From the NCBI GenBank assembly GCA_964636985.1, contig CAZWSX010000001.1, positions 1-64,000 on the forward strand: 64,000 nt of DNA, written 5' to 3'. The position numbers and the translations under genes are program-made. The notes beneath the pieces are model-generated. The model saw only the letters and a list, made by a program, of their open reading frames with translations, was not told where the DNA came from and made no database searches. Positions 1-9,067 of this stretch are shown piece by piece. This stretch comes from CAZWSX01 sp964636985 (GTDB lineage Bacteria > Planctomycetota > Planctomycetia > Pirellulales > Pirellulaceae). Positions within the stretch are counted from its first letter, which is position 1. Each line of letters begins with the position of its first letter.

Positions 1-705
1 GGCGGCGACCAGCACGCGAGCGAAGTTGGTGTTCGAAGCGACCCCCGTCACGGTGATCGATTGCATGCCCATCGCTTTTTCCAGCGCAGACACCGCGGCT
101 GGGCTGAAGGCATTCAGCGTCGACTCGACCTTGGTGTACTCTTGCATGCCTTCTTGGGTCGGATCAATCGAGCAGGTGATCCCGCCACGACGTGCTTCTT
201 CCACCGAGCGGAAGGCGACGATCAGGTCTTCCAATTGAACGACGGGCAGACCGGTCGTAACTCCGACCACCGTCCCTTGCGGGCCAACGTGCCAGCCTTC
301 GGCCGGGCCAGCGATCACGATGTCGTTGTGCTCAGGGTAAACGAAAACAAATTGAACGCGTTGCAAACCAGCCAGAAAGCGAATCTCTTCCGAGAGAGGC
401 TTGCCGTCGGCAACCGCCTCGGCGATCGCAGCATCCAGGCCTTTGAGCGAGACCATTCGCAATTCGGTCGAACCTTTCAATTCGCCCGAGGCCTCCTTGA
501 TGCTCTTGATCATTTCTTCGCGGAGCTTCTTTGCATCGCCGGTTGGCGCCATGCTCAAAACGCCGTCGACCGAGATAGAAACACCACCAACGCTGCGGGC
601 AAAACCGAATTGGGCCCAAGCAGGAGTCGCGGCGGCGGCCACCACGAATACCATCGCGGCGACAATGCAGCGTCGCAACATGCTAAAACCAAAGGGAAGC
701 GACAT
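1..705 (-). CDS. Exported protein of unknown function, DUF1598-like (partial)
   Basis: The reading frame is open from an ATG at 705 to the left edge, so the C-terminus lies outside the window; 235 codons are visible. A good Shine-Dalgarno AGGAG sits 9 bases before this ATG; a second in-frame ATG at 681 is less likely. The N-terminus is a signal peptide (basic start, then a run of Val/Ala ending in TPAWAQ near residue 31). The mature part has a conserved-looking 'VYPEHNDIVIAGPAEGW' stretch and resembles planctomycete DUF1598 proteins from memory. No catalytic motif is visible. Probably periplasmic; function unknown. Confidence 0.75.
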   Translation of the reverse strand, partial: MSLPFGFSMLRRCIVAAMVFVVAAAATPAWAQFGFARSVGGVSISVDGVLSMAPTGDAKKLREEMIKSIKEASGELKGSTELRMVSLKGLDAAIAEAVADGKPLSEEIRFLAGLQRVQFVFVYPEHNDIVIAGPAEGWHVGPQGTVVGVTTGLPVVQLEDLIVAFRSVEEARRGGITCSIDPTQEGMQEYTKVESTLNAFSPAAVSALEKAMGMQSITVTGVASNTNFARVLVAA

Positions 706-1353
706 CCGAAAACGCTCCTAACTAAAAAAATCGGGATCGTGGAAACTGGCCCTCGTTTCCCGACCTCACCCTCAAGTATAAGGAACAGTGCCCAAAAAGA
801 GCAGGAATCAATCCATTTATTGACAAACATCGTCGTTTGGTGTGCGATGTTGCCTGAAGTTCACCTTAGTTATCGAGGTGACGAATTACAAGAAATAGGA
901 CGAAAAGGGAGGGGAAGAAAAGCGACGGCCACTTCGTCCGGTTATTCGTGATCTGCCAAAGTTGCCGGCGTCTGGAGCCGGGGCAGTCGACCGCGACGCC
1001 AACCACAACAGGTTTTCCCAGTCAGCGGCAGTTTCCTTTCCCTACAAGCCTTCCAGAACTTGCCGCTATCTGAACGCCCCGCCACCGTCTAACGCGGAAA
1101 AGTACTCACGAACTGAGGTGAAAAACCGGCAAATGCGGCAACTCATTCCCGGCATTCTTCGGCTGGCTTAAGTGTTCGATCCCTCGCCAACCACCTCGAA
1201 TTGATAAATGCGCGGCTATTCGTAAAATGAACAAATGTGTGCGCACTTGCGCCACGATGCTCAATTAAGGGAATTTTGACTTTTAATCTCAATCCCGTTC
1301 CGATAGTCTTACCTTAACTCATCTGCCAAATTGAACATTTTCAGGCCGCTCGA
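706..1353. other. Intergenic region between divergent genes, no gene seen
   Basis: About 650 bases separate the exported protein (minus) from the sigma54 activator (plus). Short open frames here have no family resemblance or convincing start. The stretch from about 1220 is AT-richer, with TTGACT near 1276, as expected for a promoter, but no well-spaced -10 box is convincing. It must hold the promoters of both flanking genes. Confidence 0.5.
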
Positions 1354-3531
1354 ATGCTTGCTTATCTTGTAATTCGCGAGGGGACCAAGTGGACGGATGT
1401 TTTCCGCCTAGTCCCTAACCGCGCGGTAACGGTCGGTCGCGCTACAACGAACCAGATAGTAGTCAAAGACGAACGTTGTAGCCGCAACCATGCGGAGATT
1501 TTCTGCCAAGGCGACCGTTGGATTTTGCGCGATCTGGAAAGCCGTAACGGTACATTTATTGGCTCGCGGCCCGTCCATGGGGATATCGTTCTTAATCCCG
1601 GCGACGTCATTCGAATCGCCCATTGCCAGTTGGCATTCGTGCACGATCTTGCACATGCGTTTCCAGAGACGGCACCGGTTCATAATTCGACACTCAAGAC
1701 GCTGGCCAAGGCTGAAACAGAAACATCAATCGAGCCACCCAGTTTCGATTCTTCGAGCGGCGGCGGCGATTTGTCATCCTCCGAAGGTGCCGAAAACGAA
1801 CAAATCACCCACCGGAAAGGACAAACCCGTTTCCTTTCGCCGCGTTCCAATTCAATCGCGGTCAAGCACGAACCGTCTCAAGCCGATGGCGCGCTGTTTC
1901 GATTGGCGTTCGAATTGGCAAGCCACACCGACATTCGCAGTGTTGCCGAAACAGCCTTGCAGGGACTTTTTGATACAGGCAAATACGATGCAGGTGCGCT
2001 CCTTATTGCACCACGCGAACACCAGGGGCCGATCGGTCCGCTCGATTTGCAACTGATCTATTCCCGCAGCGACATCCAACGTTCTTACCATCGTGTCTCG
2101 CCTTTCGTCGCGGAAACAGTTCTACGGGACGGCGAAGCCGTCCTGGCGCGGAATATTGAAGAAGACAACATGCTCGCCAGCCGCGACAGCAAGGGCGAAA
2201 TTTTTACCACCAGCGTTCTGTGTGCGCCCATTCGCCAGGATCGCCGCGTCGTCGGTTTGATGCATCTTTACAGCACCACCTTGGCGAAGGAACCCGATAG
2301 CGACGATTTGGAATTCGCGCTCGCGGTGGCTGAGATCGTCGCCTTGGCGCTCAAGAATCTGCACCGTCAACAAGAACTCGCCGAAAACCTTTCGCTCTCG
2401 CAAAACGAATTGACGCTGTTGCGCCGTCGCTTGGGCGCGGAAAGCGAGTTGATCGGTTCGAGCCGCGCGATGGAGCAAGTTCACGTCCAAATCGCGCGTG
2501 CCGCTCCTAGCCGAGCAACGGTCCTGATTCGCGGCGAGAGCGGCGTTGGCAAGGAACTCGTCGCTCGCGCGATGCACTTCCAAAGCCCTCGCAAAAAGGG
2601 TCCGTTTATTTGCCTTAACTGCGCGGCTCTTAGCGAGACGCTGCTCGAAAGCGAATTGTTCGGACACGAACGCGGAGCGTTCACCGGCGCCACCGAGCGA
2701 AAAATTGGCAAGTTTGAATCGGCCCACATGGGAACGCTCATGCTGGACGAAATCGGCGAAATGAGTTCGTCGATTCAAGCCAAGTTCCTCCGCGTACTCG
2801 AAGGACATCCCTTTGAACGAGTCGGCGGAAATCAGCCCATCAAAGTCGACGTCCGCGTGGTGGCCGCCACCAATCGCGACCTCGAATCGGCCGTGATGGA
2901 AGGCTCGTTCCGCCGCGACCTGTACTTCCGGCTTCACGTTGTCGACATCTATGTGCCACCACTACGCAAGCGGCCGGAAGATGTCGAAGAGTTGGCGAGC
3001 TACTTTCTGGCCAAGTTCAACGAAGAGACGGGCCGTAAGATCCGGGGATTCACCTCGCCGGCGAAGGATGCCTTGCGCTCGTATCGCTGGCCTGGAAACG
3101 TCCGCGAACTCAAGAACGTCATCGAGCGGGCCGTGCTGCTCGCCCGCGGCGAGGTGATCGAGCCCGACGATCTCAGCCTCACGGGCATCACCGTGCCCGG
3201 CGAAGCGACGGACGACACGATCAACATGCGAACCAAGACCACGGCCGAGCGGGAAAGGCCGTTTGAGTTTCTCTCGATCGACCAAATCGAGCATCGCCAC
3301 ATACTGGCCACCTTGCAAGCGACGCGGTGGAACAAGAGTAAGACGGCGTCGATTCTGGGGGTGGAACGCTCGACGCTCGATCGAAAGATCAAGCGTTACG
3401 GGATCTCGACTCCCCACAGCCAGCGATTCGAAAACGCCTCCGACAGCGGCAGTGATTTCGTTGTGGGCGACGCCGCCGTTGAGGCAGCATTCCAAGACGA
3501 CGAACCGCCGGGCATGGCTCCTTCGCCGTAG
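1354..3531 (+). CDS. FHA-GAF-sigma54 interaction AAA+ activator with Fis-type HTH
   Basis: Transcriptional activator of sigma54 promoters. An FHA domain spans about residues 1-95 (VGRA, SRNHAE and SRNGTF motifs) and would bind phosphothreonine. After an acidic/Ser-rich linker comes a GAF domain (about 180-340). The AAA+ domain (about 365-600) has Walker A GESGVGKE (394-401), an intact GAFTGA loop (441-446), Walker B near GTLMLDEIGEM (460-470), and the sensor II region WPGNVREL. A Fis-type helix-turn-helix lies at about 645-685, followed by an acidic tail. The intact GAFTGA loop means it should contact sigma54. Input is probably phospho-dependent, since FHA replaces the usual receiver. The start ATG has only a weak upstream AGG. 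Confidence 0.95.
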   Translation: MLAYLVIREGTKWTDVFRLVPNRAVTVGRATTNQIVVKDERCSRNHAEIFCQGDRWILRDLESRNGTFIGSRPVHGDIVLNPGDVIRIAHCQLAFVHDLAHAFPETAPVHNSTLKTLAKAETETSIEPPSFDSSSGGGDLSSSEGAENEQITHRKGQTRFLSPRSNSIAVKHEPSQADGALFRLAFELASHTDIRSVAETALQGLFDTGKYDAGALLIAPREHQGPIGPLDLQLIYSRSDIQRSYHRVSPFVAETVLRDGEAVLARNIEEDNMLASRDSKGEIFTTSVLCAPIRQDRRVVGLMHLYSTTLAKEPDSDDLEFALAVAEIVALALKNLHRQQELAENLSLSQNELTLLRRRLGAESELIGSSRAMEQVHVQIARAAPSRATVLIRGESGVGKELVARAMHFQSPRKKGPFICLNCAALSETLLESELFGHERGAFTGATERKIGKFESAHMGTLMLDEIGEMSSSIQAKFLRVLEGHPFERVGGNQPIKVDVRVVAATNRDLESAVMEGSFRRDLYFRLHVVDIYVPPLRKRPEDVEELASYFLAKFNEETGRKIRGFTSPAKDALRSYRWPGNVRELKNVIERAVLLARGEVIEPDDLSLTGITVPGEATDDTINMRTKTTAERERPFEFLSIDQIEHRHILATLQATRWNKSKTASILGVERSTLDRKIKRYGISTPHSQRFENASDSGSDFVVGDAAVEAAFQDDEPPGMAPSP

Positions 3532-3742
3532 CGGTAGTTCGCCTCTTCTTTTCGGATTTGCCGATCGTAGCGATTAATCGATCGGCATCTGTTTCGGGCA
3601 CGTTCGCCTGCCGTCGCATTTCTTGCGGCGCGCCCTTTTGCGCCCTTGAATTGGAAGTCCTGGATTTGATTCCCGATTTCAGGGCCATCGAAGCTGCTCT
3701 TCATCGAAGCCGCTATGCCGTCCCGTTTTTACGAGGCTCGCC

Positions 3743-4258
3743 ATGCCCGCCATTTGCACGTCGCCTGAAATTACCGATGCCAACCTGACACGCGCCGTGA
3801 TCAGTTCGGTCGAGAACGCCATGTCGATGTGCTCGGTCGAAAGCCGATGCGTTGGGTTATCGTCGATTCCCTCCGGCGAAATCGGAGTCGTCACGGGCAT
3901 GATCGGCGTGCACGGCAAGGTATCGGGGTTTGTTACCGTCAACCTGTCGGAGGGAGTCGCACTAAAAGCCGTGGGCGGGCTCCTGGGAGAATCGTTCACG
4001 AAACTCTCGCCCCAAGTTGTCGACGGCGCTGGCGAGATCACCAACATTGTCACGGGCGGCATTAAATCGCTGCTCGCCGGATCGACCTGGTCCTTCTCGC
4101 ATATGACGGTCCCGAGCGTGATCCTGGGCCAAGGTTATCACATTGCCTACGGCAAAGGACTGGAGTTCTTCAACGCGACCTTTGAGATCACCGACGAAAA
4201 CGCCCTGATGCTTTCCGATCGCCTGATGAACGTGAGCATCTCGCTGCTGCGATTGTAA
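3743..4258 (+). CDS. CheX/CheC-like chemotaxis phosphatase-family protein
   Basis: A 171-residue protein resembling the CheC/CheX/FliY fold. The hallmark helix is visible around residue 100 as GAGEITNIVTGGIKS, containing the E-x2-N pair (Glu and Asn) that CheX uses to dephosphorylate CheY-P. GAGG-type Shine-Dalgarno (GAGG, 6-base spacer) supports ATG 3743. No other chemotaxis gene is nearby, so the partner may be a stand-alone response regulator; a NarL-type regulator lies 1.5 kb downstream on the other strand, but linkage is only suggestive. Family assignment is good; the substrate is unknown. Confidence 0.8.
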   Translation: MPAICTSPEITDANLTRAVISSVENAMSMCSVESRCVGLSSIPSGEIGVVTGMIGVHGKVSGFVTVNLSEGVALKAVGGLLGESFTKLSPQVVDGAGEITNIVTGGIKSLLAGSTWSFSHMTVPSVILGQGYHIAYGKGLEFFNATFEITDENALMLSDRLMNVSISLLRL

Positions 4259-4290
4259 AATCGCGAGGCTGCGGCCACACGTCGGGAGCC

Positions 4291-5655
4291 TTACTCCCAA
4301 CCGCCGAATCCAAGCCCGTCGTCGACCAGAACTTTTGTTCCAACAGTCCCATCAGAGATGTGGAACATCGAGGGATATCGTTTGCCCCAAGAAGCATTCC
4401 CCGCGGGGCAGTACTGGCGGGAGTTGCCCTCGATGGCCGCAATCGTTGGAATGCGCGCCGCCAGGCTGGCGGAGTGCAGGAACGAAAATCCAGGGCACGT
4501 GAGGTCTTGCACGCAGAGGAACATGCCGTGTTTCTGCGCGGCAGCGCCCATCAGGAGCGCCTCGGTGTGTCCTTTACATGCCTTTAGCGCGACGCCCGTA
4601 TAGCCTTGTTCGCGGGCGAGCTCGAGCGACTCCAGGTCGATAAGCGATTCGTCGATGACTACCGGCTTCACTTGCGCCGCTTTGTGCATGCGGTTCTCAG
4701 GATGGTCCTTCAAGTTTCGATGCGTCGGCTGCTCGATGTACTGGATCCGATCGAATGCGGCAGGCGATTGTTCGCGGACCTTGCTCAGAAACTCAAGCAC
4801 GTATTCGACGTTCGGGCACTTCTCGTTGAAGTCGCACGAGTAAAGCCACTCCGTGACGCCCAGCTCGCCTTGCGTTTGCGCGGAGACGCGTTCGATCGCC
4901 ACCACCCGGGCCACATCCCACTCCAAATCGTCGCCGGCAAGCTTGATCTTCAGTCGACGCAGCCCATCGGTGAGGATCCACTCGGAAAGCGTCTCGGGCA
5001 AGCGATCGTTAATCCGCTCGGCCAGTTCCATCTCGGTGAGCGGATCGAGCGCGCCTACCAGGTGGTACAGCGGCATCGAAGGCTTGGGCGTTCGGAGCGT
5101 GTAGCGATCGAGATACTCACCGGCAAACTGCGGGGTCAGGTAGGCCGCCAGGTCCGCGTTGACGAATTCTTTGCCCAGCAGATCGTACGAATTGGCTTCA
5201 AGCGCCCGTCCGTAAGCATCGTGAACGGCCGCATCATAGGGGCTGGCACAAACGAGGGTCGCCAGCGGGGGAATCGATTCCGGCAGCGATTGGTCCGCCG
5301 CAACGCCGGCTGCTACGGTCGCGTAATCTTTCGAAAGCGTGTGAACGAGTTCCAGCGGGTGTCCAAATTCGGAACAGCTTTGATAGTGTTTGGCCAGTCG
5401 CTTGCACAATTCAACCATTGCGGCCAGCGTTTGTTCACCCGAGCAGGTTTTGCTGGGCCAGGCCCAGGCATTTCCCAGTGGCATCGAGCCAAATCCGCGC
5501 GCGCGGCGACCGTTGCGCGTCTCGACATCGACGGTCACGTTCCAAAGAACGGCGTCGGTAACCACGCGGCCGCCGAACTTGATCGGCGTTCGGTAAGGAA
5601 GTGTCTCAGTCTGCGTAGTAACCTGAACGATGCGAATATCGGTCGGCTTGGACAT
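4291..5655 (-). CDS. Enolase-superfamily (mandelate racemase/muconate lactonizing-like) enzyme
   Basis: A 454-residue member of the enolase superfamily, cytosolic and Mg-dependent. Visible features are a K-x-K motif (RRLKIKLAG), an Asp metal ligand in YSCDFNEK, a Glu in YIEQPTHRN, an Asp/Glu pair in VVIDESL, and a Lys in GVALKACKG, in the order expected of the barrel domain. The frame extends upstream to 5835, but MSKPTDIRIV at 5655 starts with the family's usual first strand, so that ATG was chosen. It is longer than typical relatives (about 370-400). The substrate cannot be read from sequence. It lies downstream of the NarL-type regulator gene on the same strand (115-base gap). Confidence 0.85.
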   Translation of the reverse strand: MSKPTDIRIVQVTTQTETLPYRTPIKFGGRVVTDAVLWNVTVDVETRNGRRARGFGSMPLGNAWAWPSKTCSGEQTLAAMVELCKRLAKHYQSCSEFGHPLELVHTLSKDYATVAAGVAADQSLPESIPPLATLVCASPYDAAVHDAYGRALEANSYDLLGKEFVNADLAAYLTPQFAGEYLDRYTLRTPKPSMPLYHLVGALDPLTEMELAERINDRLPETLSEWILTDGLRRLKIKLAGDDLEWDVARVVAIERVSAQTQGELGVTEWLYSCDFNEKCPNVEYVLEFLSKVREQSPAAFDRIQYIEQPTHRNLKDHPENRMHKAAQVKPVVIDESLIDLESLELAREQGYTGVALKACKGHTEALLMGAAAQKHGMFLCVQDLTCPGFSFLHSASLAARIPTIAAIEGNSRQYCPAGNASWGKRYPSMFHISDGTVGTKVLVDDGLGFGGWE

Positions 5656-5770
5656 GGATGAAGGTCGCCGGGGCGACCCACCTGGCGAAGGGTGTGGGAC
5701 GAGGATGTCCCTCAAAAGATACCGTGACTTAGCGTCTCGTGCAAAAAGCCCGGCACTACCATCCTGGCAG

Positions 5771-6427
5771 CTACGAACCCAGCAACCCGCGACGCATCGC
5801 CCACACAGCCGCTTGGGTTCGATCGGCCACGCCAATTTTCTTAAGGATGTTTTGCACGTGTTCCTTCACGGTTTCGTAGCTGATGCCGAGTTGCTCGGCG
5901 ATTTTCTTGTTCGTAGCTCCGTCGCCGAGCCGTTTGAGGACATCGCACTCTCGATTGGTCAGAGGAGCCTCGATATCATCATTTAAGCGAGGCGTCGAAA
6001 GGGCGCCGGTCATTTTGCGGTGATCGTCGCGGCTGAAAGACTTTTCGCCATTCAAAGCGGATCTGATGGCGTCGGCTAATTTCGAAAGCGGATCACCTTT
6101 GAGCACATAATCGGACGCTCCCAATTGAATGCACCGCGAAACGAAGCCGGGGTGCTGAAAGGCCGAGTACGCCACCACAGGCAAATCGGGATTGGCACTG
6201 CGAAAGCGCGATAGCAGTTCGAGGCCATCGTGATTGTAAGGGCGTTCGGGATTCGCAAGCCGCAGGTCTAAAATGACGACATGAGGTTCGACGCTGGCAA
6301 GCAGCGCAAGGGCCTGTTCGGCGTCGGCCGCCTCGCCGACCACATCGTGATCTCGCGACAAGAAAAAGGCCTTCAGGCCTGCGCGTACGATTTCGTGATC
6401 GTCCACAATCAGAATTCGTACGCCCAT
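5771..6427 (-). CDS. NarL/FixJ-family response regulator
   Basis: A 218-residue two-component response regulator. The N-terminal receiver begins VRILIVDDHEIVRAG with the acidic pair at DD, the phosphoacceptor Asp in VVILDLRL, a Ser in AYSAFQ, and a Lys in YVLKGD. The C-terminal LuxR-type HTH is at about 150-210 (LTNRECDVLKRLGDGATNKKIA). The frame is open to 6496, but ATG 6427 begins exactly at the receiver and was preferred. No histidine kinase is adjacent, so it is an orphan here. An 8-bp inverted repeat about 70-100 bases upstream of the start could be its operator. Confidence 0.92.
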   Translation of the reverse strand: MGVRILIVDDHEIVRAGLKAFFLSRDHDVVGEAADAEQALALLASVEPHVVILDLRLANPERPYNHDGLELLSRFRSANPDLPVVAYSAFQHPGFVSRCIQLGASDYVLKGDPLSKLADAIRSALNGEKSFSRDDHRKMTGALSTPRLNDDIEAPLTNRECDVLKRLGDGATNKKIAEQLGISYETVKEHVQNILKKIGVADRTQAAVWAMRRGLLGS

Positions 6428-6497
6428 GCTCGCTACCCCGTTCTCAAGATTGAAGCGTTCGGAATTGTTGCCCTTGAGCCGAGCGAAAGTCACCATT

Positions 6498-6525
6498 CAG
6501 GAGGGATAGCATTGCCACCCTCCTG
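6498..6525. promoter_or_regulatory. Inverted repeat upstream of response regulator
   Basis: Perfect arms CAGGAGGG and CCCTCCTG are separated by 12 bases, 71-98 bases upstream of the regulator's ATG. The geometry suits a dimeric HTH protein such as a NarL-type regulator, or a leader hairpin. Function is inferred only. Confidence 0.35.
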
Positions 6526-6838
6526 GGTAGGATGTTAACGTCTTTTGACAGAATCGGAAGATCGGGGGGTAATATTTTGCAACAGAACCTGCTTTGGTGC
6601 GGTCTTTTGTGTTTTTAGTCAGGCGGGTATCGCGAGAAGCGAACGTTTCTTGTTGGCCCATGTCCTTTCTAGATCGCTGAACTTTTGCCGCCCCACTGTC
6701 CGATGATTAGGTTCGTCGCTCGTTGCAATCGGCATCCGCGACAAAGTTAGGACCCTTGACCCAGACAGCGAAAAGCGCTAACTTTGCGCTATCAGCCTGG
6801 ATCCCCAAAGGTCCATTGATCGAGGCATTGTTGATTAA
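6526..6838. other. Intergenic region upstream of tRNA-Cys, no gene seen
   Basis: About 310 bases with no credible open frame on either strand. It should contain the promoters of the minus-strand regulator and of the plus-strand tRNA, but no unambiguous -35/-10 pair could be assigned. Confidence 0.5.
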
Positions 6839-6911
6839 GGCACCGTAGCCAAGTGGCTAAGGCAGTGGATTGCAAATCCACCATGCGTCGGTTCGACTCC
6901 GACCGGTGCCT
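6839..6911 (+). tRNA. tRNA-Cys (anticodon GCA)
   Basis: Complete cloverleaf of 73 nt. The acceptor arms GGCACCG and CGGTGCC pair over 7 bp, the anticodon stem GTGGA/TCCAC encloses loop TTGCAAA (anticodon GCA), and the T arm GTCGG/CCGAC encloses TTCGACT. Discriminator base is U, the standard identity element for cysteine. The 3' CCA is not encoded. Confidence 0.96.
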
Positions 6912-6915
6912 CTCG

Positions 6916-6940
6916 AAACCACGGCGAAAGCCGTGGTTTT
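6916..6940 (+). terminator. Rho-independent terminator after tRNA-Cys
   Basis: A perfect 10-bp stem, AAACCACGGC / GCCGTGGTTT with a GAAA tetraloop, begins 5 bases after the tRNA and ends in TTTT. It is positioned to terminate the tRNA transcript. Confidence 0.85.
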
Positions 6941-7036
6941 GCGTTTCTTGAAGGCTCGTGCGCGTCGCCTGTACTGAAAAGCATCAAGGACGCGCACCGC
7001 CACCGAAGAGCCCCTAAAGATAGGGGTACCCCGAAC

Positions 7037-9067
7037 TCATTCCACGGCATCCAGGAAGGGGTCCTGGCCCAACTGCAGATGCTCGTCTCGCTTTTGCGTT
7101 TCGAATTCGAGCATGGCCCGCCTGGCCTCGAAGTGCTCCGTTTCGATCCTTCGCTGCGCGCGGCGAAACCACATGCCGTACCCCCTTAGCGGGCCGGTGG
7201 CATTCGCTCCCAGTTGACGCAGTCTCTTGGTCTGGGCCGGTGAGAGCCCTTTTTCAAGTATCTCATCGTCGAGCGCCAAAAATTGCCGCCACGAGCCGGG
7301 ATCGCCTTGGCGACCGCAGCGGCCGATGAGTTGGCGGTCGATCCGTTGCGAATCGTGCAACTCGGTGCCGATCACGTGCATGCCGCCGAGTGCGTGAACG
7401 CCTTCGCCGAGCCGAATATCCGTTCCGCGCCCCGCCATGTTGGTAGCGACCGTGATTCGCCCGACCTTCCCAGCGTCGGCAATAATTTCCGCTTCGCGTG
7501 GCAAGTGGCGTGCGTTGAGCACCTGGTGCGTCAATCCGCGCTCGTTAAGCAACTGCGAAAGTTGCTCCGACTTATCAATCGATCTTGTTCCGACCAGAAC
7601 GGGGCGCCCCGTCTTATGGATTTCGGCGACTTCCTCCACGATCGCCTGCCACTTTTGCTCGGCGGTGCCGTAAACAATTTCGGGCAGGCAAACACGGCGC
7701 GGCGGCTTATTGGTTGGAATCGCAACGGTTGTCAACTTAAAGATCTTTTTGAATTCGCTGGAGGCGCTCGCGGCCGTTCCCGTCATTCCAGCCAGACGCG
7801 GGAATCGCAGGGCGAACGTCTGGATGGTGACGCGAGCAGCGTCGCCGGAGTCGAGTCCGACTGCCAGGCCTTCTTTCGCTTCGACGGCTTGGTGGATCCC
7901 CTTTTTCCAGCGGCGACCTTCTGCGAGTCGTCCCGTGAACTCGTCGACAAGCACGATTTCGTCATCGCGAACCACATAGTGCCGGTCGCGAAGGTATTCG
8001 CGCGTTGCTTGCAGCGCGCACTCCATGCGGTCATACAACTCGAGCGTTGGCACATCGGACAAGAGTGATGGCTTGGGGAGATCGCGGACCAGTTGCCGCC
8101 CCGCGAGGGTCAACTCGATCGTCCGCTTCTTGCGGTCGTGCTTGAAGTGATCCGTTTCGTCAAAACGCGCGACGGCGTCCGCCGCCCATCGATACAACGC
8201 CGAAATGCGCTGCGCATCGCCGGTACCGCGCGTGCTGACGATCAGCGGCGTGCGCCCCTCGTCGATCAAGATGTTGTCGATCTCGTCGAGCAGCAGAAAG
8301 AATGGCTCGCGCTGCATCGGCGGTTCGGTTCCCCCGACTTCGCGGTGCCCGAGCATGTTCGCCAGGCTTTGAGTCGTCGCTCCAGCGGCCTCGGCAACTC
8401 GCAATCGGTCGCGGAGAAAGTCGAAGCCAAATTCCTTTGCCGTGCTGTAGGTGACGTCGCACGCGTAGGCATTTCGCCGCTCGCCAGGCATGGTCGGGGC
8501 CGTAATGATCCCCACCCGCATCCCGAGCAGTTCGAACAGCGGGCGACTCAACTCCCCGTCGCGTTGGGCCAAGTAATCGTTAGCAGTGGCGAGCAACGCA
8601 CCTTGGCCGGTCAGCGAGGCCAGATAAAGCGGGAGCGTAGCCGTGAGCGTCTTTCCTTCGCCCGTTTGCATTTCCGCAACCGAACCGAAGTGAAGCGCGG
8701 TACCACCGAGAAGTTGCACGTCATACGGCCGCATTCGCAGCGCACGCGAGGCTGCCACGCGGTGCAGGGCATAGGCATCGACCAGCAAAAGATCGAGCGA
8801 CTCCCCCGCCCTGGCCCGGTATTGCAGCGAACGGCTGGAGCGGCGGATTTCATCATCCGTTTGCTTGGCAAACATTGGCTCACGATCGGCGATTCTGCCA
8901 ACCAACGTCCGCCAGTACGGCATCGCCAGGGAACCGCGTTGCGGCAAAAGGCCTGCGATGCCCGATGCATTCAGAAGTGGAGCGAGCATGCGTGTCGAAA
9001 GTTTCTCGCTGGAGTCCGTTCCACCTGCGCGCCTAACGCCGCTCGGCGTTTTCGTCGCGCTCGCCAA
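7037..9067 (-). CDS. Short SecA-type preprotein translocase ATPase paralog
   Basis: A SecA-family DEAD-like motor. Walker A EMQTGEGKT, the SecA signature DEIDNILIDEGRTPL, a preprotein cross-linking region after it, and motif VI region ATNMAGRGTDIRLG are all present. It ends soon after the long scaffold helix (AQRRIETEHFEARRAMLEF), so it lacks the helical wing region, the rest of the scaffold and the Zn-binding tail. Length is 676 residues against about 850-1000 for canonical SecA. The TTG start at 9067 overlaps the upstream gene by 35 bases; ATG 8989 (650 aa) is an equally plausible start, and neither has a clear Shine-Dalgarno. Probably an accessory SecA, with the housekeeping copy elsewhere (inference). 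Confidence 0.9.
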   Translation of the reverse strand: MASATKTPSGVRRAGGTDSSEKLSTRMLAPLLNASGIAGLLPQRGSLAMPYWRTLVGRIADREPMFAKQTDDEIRRSSRSLQYRARAGESLDLLLVDAYALHRVAASRALRMRPYDVQLLGGTALHFGSVAEMQTGEGKTLTATLPLYLASLTGQGALLATANDYLAQRDGELSRPLFELLGMRVGIITAPTMPGERRNAYACDVTYSTAKEFGFDFLRDRLRVAEAAGATTQSLANMLGHREVGGTEPPMQREPFFLLLDEIDNILIDEGRTPLIVSTRGTGDAQRISALYRWAADAVARFDETDHFKHDRKKRTIELTLAGRQLVRDLPKPSLLSDVPTLELYDRMECALQATREYLRDRHYVVRDDEIVLVDEFTGRLAEGRRWKKGIHQAVEAKEGLAVGLDSGDAARVTIQTFALRFPRLAGMTGTAASASSEFKKIFKLTTVAIPTNKPPRRVCLPEIVYGTAEQKWQAIVEEVAEIHKTGRPVLVGTRSIDKSEQLSQLLNERGLTHQVLNARHLPREAEIIADAGKVGRITVATNMAGRGTDIRLGEGVHALGGMHVIGTELHDSQRIDRQLIGRCGRQGDPGSWRQFLALDDEILEKGLSPAQTKRLRQLGANATGPLRGYGMWFRRAQRRIETEHFEARRAMLEFETQKRDEHLQLGQDPFLDAVE

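Noticed and set aside
61..951. A 296-codon plus-strand frame at the left end
   Set aside because: It is the antisense shadow of the exported minus-strand gene; its sequence is compositionally odd and has no signal peptide or motif.
962..1171. A 69-codon frame upstream of the sigma54 activator
   Set aside because: No ribosome site or family resemblance.
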